From assembly GCA_016211085.1 (NCBI GenBank), contig JACQSY010000123.1:1-38123 (forward strand): DNA of 38,123 nt, in the 5' to 3' direction. The notes beneath the pieces were generated by a model. The model ran no database searches, was not told the origin of the DNA, and saw nothing but the letters and a program-made list of their open reading frames with translations. The DNA comes from Acidobacteriota bacterium (lineage in GTDB: Bacteria; Acidobacteriota; UBA6911; RPQK01; JACQSY01). Positions 17,146-25,672 of this stretch are shown here, piece by piece; position 1 is the first letter of the stretch; the number at the start of each line of letters is the position of its first letter. The position numbers were made by a program, and so were the translations under genes.

Positions 17146-18353
17146 ATCCAGCCGTGCGCGTTTCCAATCTCTCCAAGGTCTACAAGCTGTATTGGGGCCC
17201 TCGTTCGCTGCTCAGAGAGATTTTTTCCGGCGCTAAAAGCCATCATGAGGTGTGGGCCCTGAAGGATATTAATTTTGAAGTTGAAAACGGGGAGACCTTT
17301 GGAGTCATCGGGCCCAATGGCGCCGGCAAGAGCACTCTTTTGAAGATCCTGACCGGCACCGCGTATCCCTCTTCAGGGACGGTCGACATTCAGGCAAGAG
17401 TCAGTGGACTGCTGGAACTCGGCGCCGGATTCCATCCCGAATTTACCGGCAGGGAAAACATATATTTTAACGGCGCGCTCATGGGCTTCAACCGTGAAGA
17501 AATTCGCGCCCGTGAAGAAGCCATTATTGCTTTCAGTGAGCTACAGGAATTCATTGATCGTCCGGTCAAGACGTACTCCTCCGGTATGTACGTGCGGCTG
17601 GGATTTTCCGTCGCTACCGGATTCGATCCGCAGATTCTGATTGTGGATGAGGTGTTAGCAGTTGGAGATCAAAGCTTCCAAAAAAAATGTACCGATCTCA
17701 TCTTGAGTTTCAAGCAAAACGGCAGGACCATTGTCTTCTGTTCACATAACCTTTATCAGGTGCGCACGCTTTGCGACCGGGCCATCTGGCTGGACCGTGG
17801 CATCCTTCAAAGCCTTGGAGATGCAGCGGAAGTTGTAGACCGTTATACCGATAGCATTCGGGAAGAAGGCAGACAAACCAGCAAAGACTTTCGCGGTCCC
17901 TACAGCCCGGCTGGAATCAACCCGGCAGCTCGTGACGTGTGTTGGATCGAAAAGGTACAACTTGCAACAGCGGATGGTCGTCCTTGTGACAGTTTTCGTA
18001 CCGGCGATACATTTCAGCTGGATGTCTGGGCGCGCTTTTCAGAGCATTTTCCTGGGACCCCGGGAATTGGAGTTTCAATTGTGCGAAATGACGGCGTGGT
18101 TGTGTATACCAGCACCAATACTATTGATGGATCAAAACTGCTGAGCGTGGGTGAAAACAGGTACCATGGACGGATCGTTTATCCTCATGCACCCCTCCTT
18201 CCCGGCCGCTACTATTTCAATGTCGTCACGACTGATCAACATTGCCTCCAGGCCTATGACATTGTCCAGCAGGCCGAGCCCTTCACCATCTCCTACAGTG
18301 GGACTGATTTTGGAATCGTCCAGCTCAATCATTTCTGGGAAGAACCCAGATAG
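17142..18353 (+). CDS. wzt: Polysaccharide ABC transporter ATPase with C-terminal glycan-binding-type domain (Wzt-like)
   Basis: 403 aa from ATG 17142 (ATGA overlap with the permease). Walker A GPNGAGKST at 57-65, signature YSSGMYVRLGF (about 145-155), Walker B ILIVDEVLAVGD, switch HNL. Residues from about 260 to 403 form the extra beta-sandwich domain seen in Wzt proteins of O9a/O8-type systems (FRTGDTFQLDVWARFSE; GVSIVRNDGVVVYTSTNT; GRYYFNVVTTDQH). In characterised homologues this domain recognises the terminal modification of the finished chain. A terminal-modifying enzyme should therefore exist; the double methyltransferase at 25673 is the best candidate in this window. The last 25 nt overlap a convergent gene. 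Confidence 0.93.
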   Translation: MNPAVRVSNLSKVYKLYWGPRSLLREIFSGAKSHHEVWALKDINFEVENGETFGVIGPNGAGKSTLLKILTGTAYPSSGTVDIQARVSGLLELGAGFHPEFTGRENIYFNGALMGFNREEIRAREEAIIAFSELQEFIDRPVKTYSSGMYVRLGFSVATGFDPQILIVDEVLAVGDQSFQKKCTDLILSFKQNGRTIVFCSHNLYQVRTLCDRAIWLDRGILQSLGDAAEVVDRYTDSIREEGRQTSKDFRGPYSPAGINPAARDVCWIEKVQLATADGRPCDSFRTGDTFQLDVWARFSEHFPGTPGIGVSIVRNDGVVVYTSTNTIDGSKLLSVGENRYHGRIVYPHAPLLPGRYYFNVVTTDQHCLQAYDIVQQAEPFTISYSGTDFGIVQLNHFWEEPR

Positions 18354-19582
18354 AGAAGCACCTGTTTGACCACATCAGGGGTTTGGAGGTCTAGCATTTG
18401 TGCCAGCGTATACCTGCTGCTGACTGATTTGATCAACTCGTAGGCAACCAGCCGTCCTGGACGGGGGGGAGTACTAAAAAACCTTTTCATTAATGCCGCG
18501 TCGGCATTGTTCACATTGGCCCTTATTTCTTTTTTTAGCGCAGCCAGGGATTCCTCTGTTTTTTCCACTTCTTCCGGACTCATCAACAGGAAGTTAGGAC
18601 GATCCCTCTCGCTTCCAATCAGGCTCGAGAAGTAAATCAAGATGCCCTGCTTAAACAATTCTTGGGCCAGCGTGGTTTCCCGAGGATAGTGTGCCAACAC
18701 CGGATGTAAAAGGATCTGCTGTGCCAGAAGGAATCGCAATTGATCGGGATTGTACGATTGTACCTCTGCGAGGTTAAGGAAAGTAAAAAAAAACCCACCC
18801 ACAGCCCGCGTGTCCGTCGTCAGACGCTTCATGGGCGGGAGAACCACCGTAAGACTTTTCATCTCGGTCTTAAGCTTCAGAGTAAGCTCCTTGTGGACGC
18901 TCTTGTAATGTTCTCTCACGTGGTTGCGCGCGATCTCCAATTTGTTCTCGTTAAGGCCGGTGTAAATCCTGGATAGCTGCTCTTGCCTGAGCCCCTCTTG
19001 CAGGGTTCCTCGTCCATACATGAGATCGTGCAATAGCGGGTAAAATTTAGGCTCTACCTCGTCCTCCCAGAATTTGGTGAAGACGTCCGATCCACCTCGA
19101 GGAGCTTTCTCAATCAAATATCCATAGAGATCGATCAACCCTTCAGGGCTTTGAACCCGATTAACCCCCTCAAAAGGCTTCCACTGGTCCTGAGCAAGCA
19201 TCCGCCGGCCCACGAGATGACCTCGAAGCGGATACTGCGGGTGCACCAACGACCATTTGCCGCTCATGGCCCCACCATTCTGGGTTAGCTCAAAATTGAA
19301 AGGCTTTCCTCCCATTTCACTGGAAAAACGAAGTAAATTACCCTGGGTCGTCACCTTCACAATCGCCAGATTCACCCAGTCCACGTTAAAAACTTCCACC
19401 TGCGGCATTGCTTTTCCTGTCTTAACCAGGACGTGATAAACTTGAGCATCAGAATTATCGCTACGCTGTTCAACGCGCCATAAACCCGTCCAACCGCTCC
19501 CATCAGGCGGAGAAGAAGCCAAAAGGGAGACGCCGCAAACGGCAATAGCCACGAGAACAATTAATAGTTTTCTCAATTCCAT
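18329..19582 (-). CDS. Secreted protein of unknown function
   Basis: 417 aa with a signal peptide (LRKLLIVLVAIAVCGVSLLASS). Residues about 30-135 look beta-rich (GLWRVEQRSD; QVEVFNVDWVNLAIVKV; GAMSGKWSLVHPQ) and could form a small barrel or sandwich. The second half is helical: LNLAEVQSYNPDQLRFLLAQQILLHPVLAHY, then LAQELFKQGILIYFSSLIG. The spacing recalls secreted zinc peptidases of the DUF2268 kind, but no HExxH is present (AQQILLH at the equivalent place), so a peptidase activity is not supported. ATG at 19582 has no clear ribosome-binding site. The stop region overlaps the end of the Wzt gene by 25 nt. Confidence 0.75.
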   Translation of the reverse strand: MELRKLLIVLVAIAVCGVSLLASSPPDGSGWTGLWRVEQRSDNSDAQVYHVLVKTGKAMPQVEVFNVDWVNLAIVKVTTQGNLLRFSSEMGGKPFNFELTQNGGAMSGKWSLVHPQYPLRGHLVGRRMLAQDQWKPFEGVNRVQSPEGLIDLYGYLIEKAPRGGSDVFTKFWEDEVEPKFYPLLHDLMYGRGTLQEGLRQEQLSRIYTGLNENKLEIARNHVREHYKSVHKELTLKLKTEMKSLTVVLPPMKRLTTDTRAVGGFFFTFLNLAEVQSYNPDQLRFLLAQQILLHPVLAHYPRETTLAQELFKQGILIYFSSLIGSERDRPNFLLMSPEEVEKTEESLAALKKEIRANVNNADAALMKRFFSTPPRPGRLVAYELIKSVSSRYTLAQMLDLQTPDVVKQVLLYLGSSQK

Positions 19583-19605
19583 AAACTAATCGGGGTTGAA
19601 AAAGG

Positions 19606-19634
19606 AGTATACAGGATGCGGTTAAAACTGCAAA
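19606..19634 (-). promoter_or_regulatory. Promoter candidate for the 19582 secreted-protein gene
   Basis: On minus, TTTGCA (19634-19629), 17-nt spacer, TATACT (19611-19606). A start near 19599 leaves a 17-nt leader. The spacer contains AGTTTTAAC, a sequence also found upstream of three other secreted-protein genes. Confidence 0.45.
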
Positions 19635-19649
19635 AATGCCGACCATTAT

Positions 19650-19686
19650 GCTTCTATCCGTGAGCCGCTTACCCACGGATAGAAGC
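19650..19686 (-). repeat. Perfect 13-bp inverted repeat after the PKD-protein gene
   Basis: GCTTCTATCCGTG (19650-19662) and CACGGATAGAAGC (19674-19686) surround an 11-nt loop. It lies 12 nt after the stop of the gene ending at 19699. On minus, the next bases are not a T-run, so it is not a standard intrinsic terminator. It could stabilise the 3' end of the mRNA, or act as a terminator with the delayed T-run GGCATTTTTGC. Confidence 0.6.
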
Positions 19687-19698
19687 AAATACCTCGGC

Positions 19699-21846
19699 TT
19701 ATTCCGTGCCCACGGTGGGAATGGCTCTGAGCAAACCTTCCCGAAGGCTCACCCCTGTGGCGGCAAACTTTCCGTCACCCACGATCTCAACCACGACCCT
19801 TCCCTTGAAGTTCTTGATCAAATCGACGCCACCGAACAACTCGGTCGCCAGCGCGGCCATTTGCGTGTTAGGGGCCAGGGTCGGCAATTGGACAGCCATC
19901 TCCTCCACTCCCGCCTCGCTGACCAGGCGTAAACGTAACTTGATCGGCACGGTATCAATGTTGGCCACAGCGATGCCGGTATTGATATCCAGCGGAACGT
20001 TGGTCTCCAGCGGCAGCGTCACCTTCTTTACTCCCTGGGAGCCAAAGACCGTCACAGAGGAGAACAGCTTCCCGCCATTACGAACGTCATAAGTCGCCAG
20101 ACTCTGGACCGGACTATCACTTTCAAAGAAAGCCCACCCCTGTACGGGATTTGCGCTTGAGTTTCCAGTGGTCAGATAGACCGAGCCCAAGGTCGGAATG
20201 CTCACAGGGAAAACAGAGTTGTTTGTCCCATTGACGGTTAACGAGAGAGGCGTCCCATCCTTTTTGTAGAATTTCAAAGTGCCATTAACAGCAGCACCCT
20301 GACTCCAAATGCTAAAGGTGGTTATAACACCCCCTCCGTCGACAACCTGAGCAAAGAAGCTTTCCGTTCTGGGGCGAATGCTGATTTTCACTTCGTCAGT
20401 ATGTGACGCCCCCTTGCTGTCGGTAACCGTCAGCCGAAACGCCAGCTGCGTTTCGACTGCAACTTCTGGAGCAACAAAGGACGCCGCCGCCTTATTGGCG
20501 CCAATGAGGGAAACGTTGGGACTCCCCGAGATCTGTACCCACGCATAGCTTAGTGTATCTCCATCAGGATCGGTTCCCTTGCCAGATAACGTGACGGTTT
20601 GGCCTCGATACACAATCTGATCCTCGCCTGCGTTTGCCTGGGGAACCCGGTTAGTGCTCCGTATGGTCACTCTGACCTGATCACGACTGCCGCATCCCAA
20701 CACATCCTTAACGGTCAAAGACAACACAATGGTGGTATCCTGACTGACCTGCGGCGCCACAAAGGTCACCGTATTGGTGGTGGCGTTTTGAAGCGTGATG
20801 GTCAAGCCCTTTGAATCAATCACCTCCCAGAGATAACTGAGGGACTTCAAGAGAATCCCATTGTTCGTGTAAGTCTGGGTGTTATCCGGGTCTAGACCGC
20901 TGCCAACAATGGTCACCGTCTCACCCCCATTGAAGATCTTATCGGTACCGGCGTTGGCAATAGCGGCCTGATTGCCACTTTGCGATGAGCACAGGATGAC
21001 CAATTCGTCTGGCGGAGTCACCACCGAACCTTCCCTGGTTACAAAAACTTTGGTGGTGGCGTTGCTGCTGGTCTTTCCGTCGCTGACTGTAAATTCAAAA
21101 GTCAAGGTGTCGTCGCGACTGGGCGCTATAAAAGTGGGATTCTTGGTGGTCGATCCCGCAAGAACCACGGCGTTGCCGCCCGTTGTATTCAGTTGTCTCC
21201 AGCTGAAGGTGAGGGTGTCGCCGTCTTCGTCCGTGGCGGTGCCGTTAAGTGTGACGGACTGTCCGTAACGTACGGTTTGATTGGCGCCGGCGCTGACCTG
21301 GGGAGCTCGATTGGTCGTTCCTCCACCGCCACCTCCACCGCCGCTGGTGCTTGAGGTTTTCATAAACCACAGTTCCACGATCCTGGTCTGAATCGCCGTC
21401 GCCTTGTTGGGATCGTCAATGCCAATGGTCACCTTAGCTACCACTTTGCGAGGAACATTAAGGGGCAACGTGCTGCCTAAAACCACCAACGAGGGATCGG
21501 GTCCGTTACATCCAGTGCAGAGAATGCCCACTTCATTGTCACCCGGAAACGTGGTCTGCGGCTGCAGCCCATTTACCTCGGACGAGCCGGGCTGGAACTG
21601 TGGGTTGGTCCGGTCGCCGATCAACATATAAGTCGAATTGTATTGGGGGTAAGGAATAGGCTGGGCCGCGCTCCCCAATGCGGTGGATGGCAATCCGTAC
21701 CTGCCGCTTCCAATATCACTGACGTCTGAAAAACCGCCGGTGGTGTAGTTCAGCACCTTGACAATTGGTATGGGTTCCTCAGCCAGAACGGAAGCAGCTT
21801 CGAGAAAGAATGTGAAAACTCCAACAATAAAAACCTGGTAACGCAT
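19699..21846 (-). CDS. Secreted protein with three PKD/K319-like domains
   Basis: 715 aa from ATG 21846, chosen because it gives a signal peptide (MRYQVFIVGVFTFFLEAASV) and follows the previous stop by 8 nt. A mature N-terminal region (25-165) contains a CTGC motif. A nine-glycine linker sits at about 168-176. Three tandem beta-sandwich domains follow at about 180-275, 290-392 and 395-487, each with a start like APQVSAGANQTV, the core DEDGDTLTFSWRQ or DPDGDTLSYAWVQ, and an end like FTVSDGKTSSNAT. The C-terminal part (490-715) is a different beta-rich module (GTLKFYKKDGTPLSLTVNG). It is probably a cell-surface adhesin or scaffold. No anchor or sorting signal is recognised at the C-terminus. 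Confidence 0.85.
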   Translation of the reverse strand: MRYQVFIVGVFTFFLEAASVLAEEPIPIVKVLNYTTGGFSDVSDIGSGRYGLPSTALGSAAQPIPYPQYNSTYMLIGDRTNPQFQPGSSEVNGLQPQTTFPGDNEVGILCTGCNGPDPSLVVLGSTLPLNVPRKVVAKVTIGIDDPNKATAIQTRIVELWFMKTSSTSGGGGGGGGTTNRAPQVSAGANQTVRYGQSVTLNGTATDEDGDTLTFSWRQLNTTGGNAVVLAGSTTKNPTFIAPSRDDTLTFEFTVSDGKTSSNATTKVFVTREGSVVTPPDELVILCSSQSGNQAAIANAGTDKIFNGGETVTIVGSGLDPDNTQTYTNNGILLKSLSYLWEVIDSKGLTITLQNATTNTVTFVAPQVSQDTTIVLSLTVKDVLGCGSRDQVRVTIRSTNRVPQANAGEDQIVYRGQTVTLSGKGTDPDGDTLSYAWVQISGSPNVSLIGANKAAASFVAPEVAVETQLAFRLTVTDSKGASHTDEVKISIRPRTESFFAQVVDGGGVITTFSIWSQGAAVNGTLKFYKKDGTPLSLTVNGTNNSVFPVSIPTLGSVYLTTGNSSANPVQGWAFFESDSPVQSLATYDVRNGGKLFSSVTVFGSQGVKKVTLPLETNVPLDINTGIAVANIDTVPIKLRLRLVSEAGVEEMAVQLPTLAPNTQMAALATELFGGVDLIKNFKGRVVVEIVGDGKFAATGVSLREGLLRAIPTVGTE

Positions 21847-21854
21847 AGGACCCC

Positions 21855-23297
21855 TCACTTGTCCTTTTTTGGAGTCTGTGCAAGGCGAACCCTGGTCATC
21901 AGGAGATCCCCCAGCCATTTCTGCGGCTGCCCCAAAAAGAGAACCGCTTCTACCTCGTTGTACACAACCAGCGCCTCTTCTGCCCCGCTGCGGCGCAGTT
22001 TCGGCCACACGTGATCGATACCGGGCTTCGCCGTGGACACCGCCATCGTTTGCGAAAAAATACCCGCTTGACTTCCGCCGAGATTCGCCATGACTCGGGC
22101 GCGCTGCTCGGGTACTTTCTCTGAGTACACTCCCATACAAAGTCCAGAATTCCAACAGGACAAATCGAAGCCTCGATAACTGACCAGATTCTGGCGCGTT
22201 TCCGTCAAGGAGAACACAGAACCAGCGGTGGCGAGCCAGCCGGAATTCGACTGGAAACGGTTGAACAGCAGTCTCTCCCCCTTTTCGCGTATTCTATCGC
22301 GGTAGTCAGACCAAACGAGCCAGAGTGTATCATCAAATTGTCTCGCCAGGGGGGTGACTGACGTCACCTGATCTTCATAAAGTGGCTGGTCGAGGTTCCA
22401 GCCTTGTCCCCCGTCCTTAGAGTAGTCGAAAAAGATGACACTTTTTGTGCCTAGATCCTCAGTCCAGAAGGCAAAAATCGTATTCTCTATGACCGCGAGC
22501 TGCGGAGCACGCTGTACGCGTGAGGTATCATCATTTAGAGGTCTGGGCGTGCTCCAGGTTTTTCCATGATCTTCGGATCTTGAAAACACAACCGAACGCG
22601 CACCCGCTCTTGAATCCAGCCAGATCAAATACGCTCCTCCCGTATCCAACGCCATCTGAGGATCTTCGGAGGTGCCGCTTTTGCCGGTTTTCAAATTGAC
22701 GTCAATGTTCGCCCAGTTCAGCCCGTCGTCTTCACTGCGAAACAAAAGAATCCGTTCTTCTGAGGCGAACTCTCCATTAGTGATATAGATAAACAAATTT
22801 CCCTTGGAATCGCCCGCCAGCTTTGGATAGCGGGCAACAGAGATGCCTGCCTTGAAAGTCTTGGGGGATGACCAGCTTTTCCCGCGGTTATTAGACCGGC
22901 GGTACTGAACACTTACTTCCCCCGATTCCTCATTGTGAGACAACCAGGCGTAGTGGACCGATCCCGAAGGAGAGATCCAGAGTGCAGGACCTCGATCCAG
23001 CAATGGCTGATCGCTCAGGTTGATCACATCCCCCCAGCCATCCTTAACGCTGTAATAGCGGTAAAAGACGTCAGTATCGCGGCGGCCTTGCTCTGCACCC
23101 GCAAAGCCCACGTAGGCGTTCCCCTCACTATCGGTCTCCAGTTGATTGCGTGTGAGGTGGGACTCAACGAAAGCAGAGACCTTGTCTGTCGTCACACGCT
23201 CGTGGGAAATGACCTCAATCTCTCTTACATCGGGAGAAAACGCGCCTAGCGAGATGGAAACACACAGCAAGAAAGTAAGGATGACGAAGCGATACAT
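21855..23297 (-). CDS. Secreted sialidase-fold (BNR/Asp-box) protein
   Basis: 480 aa. Signal peptide MYRFVILTFLLCVSISLGAF. At least four Asp-box repeats (S/T-x-D/N-x-G-x-x-W) are visible: RSNNRGKSW, RSEDDGLNW, RSEDHGKTW and YSKDGGQGW, at regular spacing as in a six-bladed propeller. True sialidases need an arginine triad, a Tyr/Glu nucleophile pair and usually an RIP motif; these are not evident, so a binding or unknown hydrolytic role is as likely. It is co-directional with the PKD protein (8-nt gap), so the two are probably co-expressed and may act together at the surface. Confidence 0.83.
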   Translation of the reverse strand: MYRFVILTFLLCVSISLGAFSPDVREIEVISHERVTTDKVSAFVESHLTRNQLETDSEGNAYVGFAGAEQGRRDTDVFYRYYSVKDGWGDVINLSDQPLLDRGPALWISPSGSVHYAWLSHNEESGEVSVQYRRSNNRGKSWSSPKTFKAGISVARYPKLAGDSKGNLFIYITNGEFASEERILLFRSEDDGLNWANIDVNLKTGKSGTSEDPQMALDTGGAYLIWLDSRAGARSVVFSRSEDHGKTWSTPRPLNDDTSRVQRAPQLAVIENTIFAFWTEDLGTKSVIFFDYSKDGGQGWNLDQPLYEDQVTSVTPLARQFDDTLWLVWSDYRDRIREKGERLLFNRFQSNSGWLATAGSVFSLTETRQNLVSYRGFDLSCWNSGLCMGVYSEKVPEQRARVMANLGGSQAGIFSQTMAVSTAKPGIDHVWPKLRRSGAEEALVVYNEVEAVLFLGQPQKWLGDLLMTRVRLAQTPKKDK

Positions 23298-23357
23298 CTA
23301 AATAAAACCCGTTAAAACTGCGGAGACGGAAGCAAATAAGTCATTGCCCCCTTAGAT

Positions 23358-23390
23358 AAAAAAAGGGGAGGCCGACTGCTCGCCTCCCCT
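23358..23390 (-). terminator. Rho-independent terminator after the 23420-25339 gene
   Basis: The stem AGGGGAGGC (23364-23372) pairs with GCCTCCCCT (23382-23390) across a 9-nt loop. On the minus strand the stem is followed directly by a run of T (opposite A at 23363-23358). It lies 30 nt beyond the stop codon at 23420 and ends transcription before the Asp-box gene. Confidence 0.9.
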
Positions 23391-23419
23391 TGAGACTGCT
23401 CAAAAATCAACCTCAGCCT

Positions 23420-25339
23420 TTAAGGGCTGGGGTTGGTGATTGACGCATTGGAAACCGCTAGATCATGAGCTGCTGACGCCAACCACCAGGAAGCACCGAA
23501 ACCTTCAAACTTCAACACCACCTGTCCAATGGTGACAAAGCTGGGAGTAAAAGCATTGTCCATGATCGTGGGATCGATGGGAGCAATGGTTCCCGCGGTT
23601 ATGGTCACATTGTAAGCGGTGCTGCTGGTTGAAAAATTCCGGGTCCGGGTCTGGTTGTTATCGCGAACAAAACGAATCCAGCCCTGCGAAGCATCCGAGG
23701 TCGGCGTGATCGTTGCGTTCAGACCCGCAAAACTGCCGCTGCCCGTGAGCACCGTAGCTGCGATCTCACCGAGATTATGAATGCTCAGACCATCGCGCCG
23801 CGTCGTCGCGTCAATGACGCCGTTGATCCACACCTGCAGGCAATCCACAATGATCCGCAGATTGGCGGTCGGCGCCACTGTCGGCGGCGGCGAAATGTTG
23901 ATCGGTTGACCCGGGATCAGGCTCAGCTTCTGCTCCTTGTTGTCGTAAATCTGCAGAATGTACCGAGTCTGAGCACCCGTCAGGTTGTAGGAACGGTCGC
24001 GGATTTCCACGCCGGATACCGTGGCGGCTACCGCCGTGTTCTTGCTACCGTCGTAGTCGTCCACAATGGAGAGAAGCTCCACGCGCTGGTTTCGGTTGTC
24101 GGCTGTATGGAGTGAAGTCCATCCCAAGGCCCCATAGTGAGAGCCCCCGCCGACGCCGGTTCCCGCTGCCAACGTGGTGGTGGCACCCGACGGAACAGCC
24201 CCCGATACCGCCCTAAACGTATCCCCGCCATGCACCTCGTTGCGCAGGTAGAGATAATTGGTGGTGAGGTTGGTGGCCGTATCCGACTGCTTGGTATTGA
24301 CTTCGGATCCGGTCAGGATCTTGAACAACAGCGGTGTTGAATTGCTGTCACCCGCTTGCCAACCATCGCCGTCGCCATGCCCGTCATTGATATTCCCGGC
24401 GCCGCCTTGAGCTTCGAGGACAAGATTTACCGCGGGGCGGGTCCAGGCATTCACGCCCCAGGCCAGGAACTTGTCCTGATCGCTTTGAGCGCCCACGATA
24501 AAGCCCTTGGGCACGGCTGTCGTCTGATGCCCAATCAGGTAGTTGAAGCTCACTGCCGTGGCATTAAACACGTGCAGGTTGCTCGCGGACAATCCGGCAG
24601 CAGAGCCAATGCGGTTGTTCACAAAAGGATCCGTGCTGGTTCCCGTTCCCGAAGTGGGACGGAAATTCCAGCATGGATCGGTTGTGCTCAACGTGGTGGG
24701 CGCCAGTTCCTTCGGAAATAGAATTTCCGCATCATCATCGGCATCCGTGGAGGTTCCCGCTGCGGTCGCAAAAATCAAAAAGCGGCCCGACAGGAAACGG
24801 TTTCCCTTAATGGCCGGAAAATCTGCCGAAAGGTCCGGACCAAAAATCCGGCTCTTGGTGTTGATGGGGTTGCCCCCCAGGCTGGCAGCCGGAATAGTGA
24901 AGTTAAACGGATCCAACAGCAACGTGTCGTTGCACGTCAAAATCACCAGAAAGTCGAGCAGGTCTTCGCACTGATCATTGAAATAGCGGAAGTGAATGGT
25001 CACCGCCTGCGTGGGGTGGGTGTTGGTGACCGAAATAAAGTTCCGCTGTATTTCACCGTCGGCCCCGGTGATATTCAGCAATTGATTGACGTTTTTGGCT
25101 GCCAGATCGGCTGCTGAAATGGTTGACGTCCGTAGATTAATCCCGGTGTCCACAATGTAGAGCAGCTGTGAGCCCGGATCGACCACGGTCCCCGCCGGAA
25201 TATTGCGGGTCTGCAGCGAGGTGACCCACCCGCCATAATTCGGCTGAATATAACCTGGGGTCTGGGCAAACACAGCGGAGGTGGCTACGAGGATCGATAA
25301 CGCGCTCAGCACTGAAAGTGATTTCCACAATCTTTTCAT
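23420..25339 (-). CDS. Probably abundant secreted surface protein, unknown family
   Basis: 639 aa from ATG 25339, with a strong Shine-Dalgarno (AAGGAGG, 8 nt spacing); a TTG at 25342 precedes it. Signal peptide MKRLWKSLSVLSALSILVAT ending at VFAQ. The mature chain is rich in Thr, Ser, Asn and Gly and predicted mostly beta. Aspartate-rich stretches DADDDAE and NDGHGDGDG could bind calcium. CNDTLLL and ECEDL-like cysteines (DQCEDLL...ILTCND) may form a disulfide. No known domain is recognised and there is no anchor at the C-terminus. The strong RBS, its own terminator and a 330-nt upstream region suggest a monocistronic, highly expressed surface-layer or matrix protein. It is a possible glycan acceptor (inference). 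Confidence 0.82.
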   Translation of the reverse strand: MKRLWKSLSVLSALSILVATSAVFAQTPGYIQPNYGGWVTSLQTRNIPAGTVVDPGSQLLYIVDTGINLRTSTISAADLAAKNVNQLLNITGADGEIQRNFISVTNTHPTQAVTIHFRYFNDQCEDLLDFLVILTCNDTLLLDPFNFTIPAASLGGNPINTKSRIFGPDLSADFPAIKGNRFLSGRFLIFATAAGTSTDADDDAEILFPKELAPTTLSTTDPCWNFRPTSGTGTSTDPFVNNRIGSAAGLSASNLHVFNATAVSFNYLIGHQTTAVPKGFIVGAQSDQDKFLAWGVNAWTRPAVNLVLEAQGGAGNINDGHGDGDGWQAGDSNSTPLLFKILTGSEVNTKQSDTATNLTTNYLYLRNEVHGGDTFRAVSGAVPSGATTTLAAGTGVGGGSHYGALGWTSLHTADNRNQRVELLSIVDDYDGSKNTAVAATVSGVEIRDRSYNLTGAQTRYILQIYDNKEQKLSLIPGQPINISPPPTVAPTANLRIIVDCLQVWINGVIDATTRRDGLSIHNLGEIAATVLTGSGSFAGLNATITPTSDASQGWIRFVRDNNQTRTRNFSTSSTAYNVTITAGTIAPIDPTIMDNAFTPSFVTIGQVVLKFEGFGASWWLASAAHDLAVSNASITNPSP

Positions 25340-25342
25340 CAA

Positions 25343-25672
25343 AGCATCCTCCTTAACAAGTTAAAACCTCAAAAATAACCTTTGAACAAAACCTCTCGGA
25401 ACTTAGTCTGAAATTCAGATCACCTCCCCAGTTTCTCAAGGTGTGCAAAGCCGCAAAATTAATCATAAATGTCGAAAATCAAAACTAAACACCCCAAAAA
25501 ATGACGAGATAAAAAGATGCACATGCTCCCGAAAAGTCGCACTTTTTTTCCCGCGGAAATAGGGGTTAAACTTCTCCTCAAAAACCCTCGCTTCCGAATA
25601 TTACTCGATTTAAGTGAAAAAACAAGCAAAAACTTTAAAATTCTTAACCCGAAGTGTTATCGTTCCAATGGC
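25343..25672. other. Divergent intergenic region with leader of the surface-protein gene
   Basis: 330 nt between the minus-strand secreted protein and the plus-strand methyltransferase. It contains the bipartite element at 25513-25552, a palindrome TCTGAAATTCAGA (25407-25419), an inverted repeat CACCT/AGGTG (25421-25425 and 25439-25443) and TTAAC-AA-GTTAA (25353-25364) beside the ribosome-binding site. No clear -35/-10 pair was found for the plus-strand gene. Confidence 0.6.
25513..25552 (-). promoter_or_regulatory. Bipartite upstream element, copy A
   Basis: On minus: AAAAGTGCGACTTTT (25546-25532, dyad with a 3-nt centre), one C, nine unconserved nt, then TGCATCTTT (25521-25513). The same arrangement occurs at 36321-36360. 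Copy A begins 193 bp upstream of the ATG at 25339, measured to the palindrome edge. Confidence 0.6.

Noticed and set aside
25343..25500. Cyclic-di-GMP (GEMM) riboswitch in the long leader
   Set aside because: GCAAAGCC occurs on the opposite strand only, and the remaining conserved GEMM words and paired stems are missing.
25513..25552. Sigma-54 (-24/-12) promoter, as known for PEP-CTERM genes
   Set aside because: GG and GC are not 10 nt apart in copy A and the GG is missing in copy B; none of the secreted proteins ends with a PEP-CTERM motif and no exosortase is present.
25517..25672. In-frame N-terminal extension of the double methyltransferase starting at 25517
   Set aside because: It would translate through the conserved bipartite element, has biased AT-rich composition, and no homology-like pattern appears before MEQLNSS at 25673.
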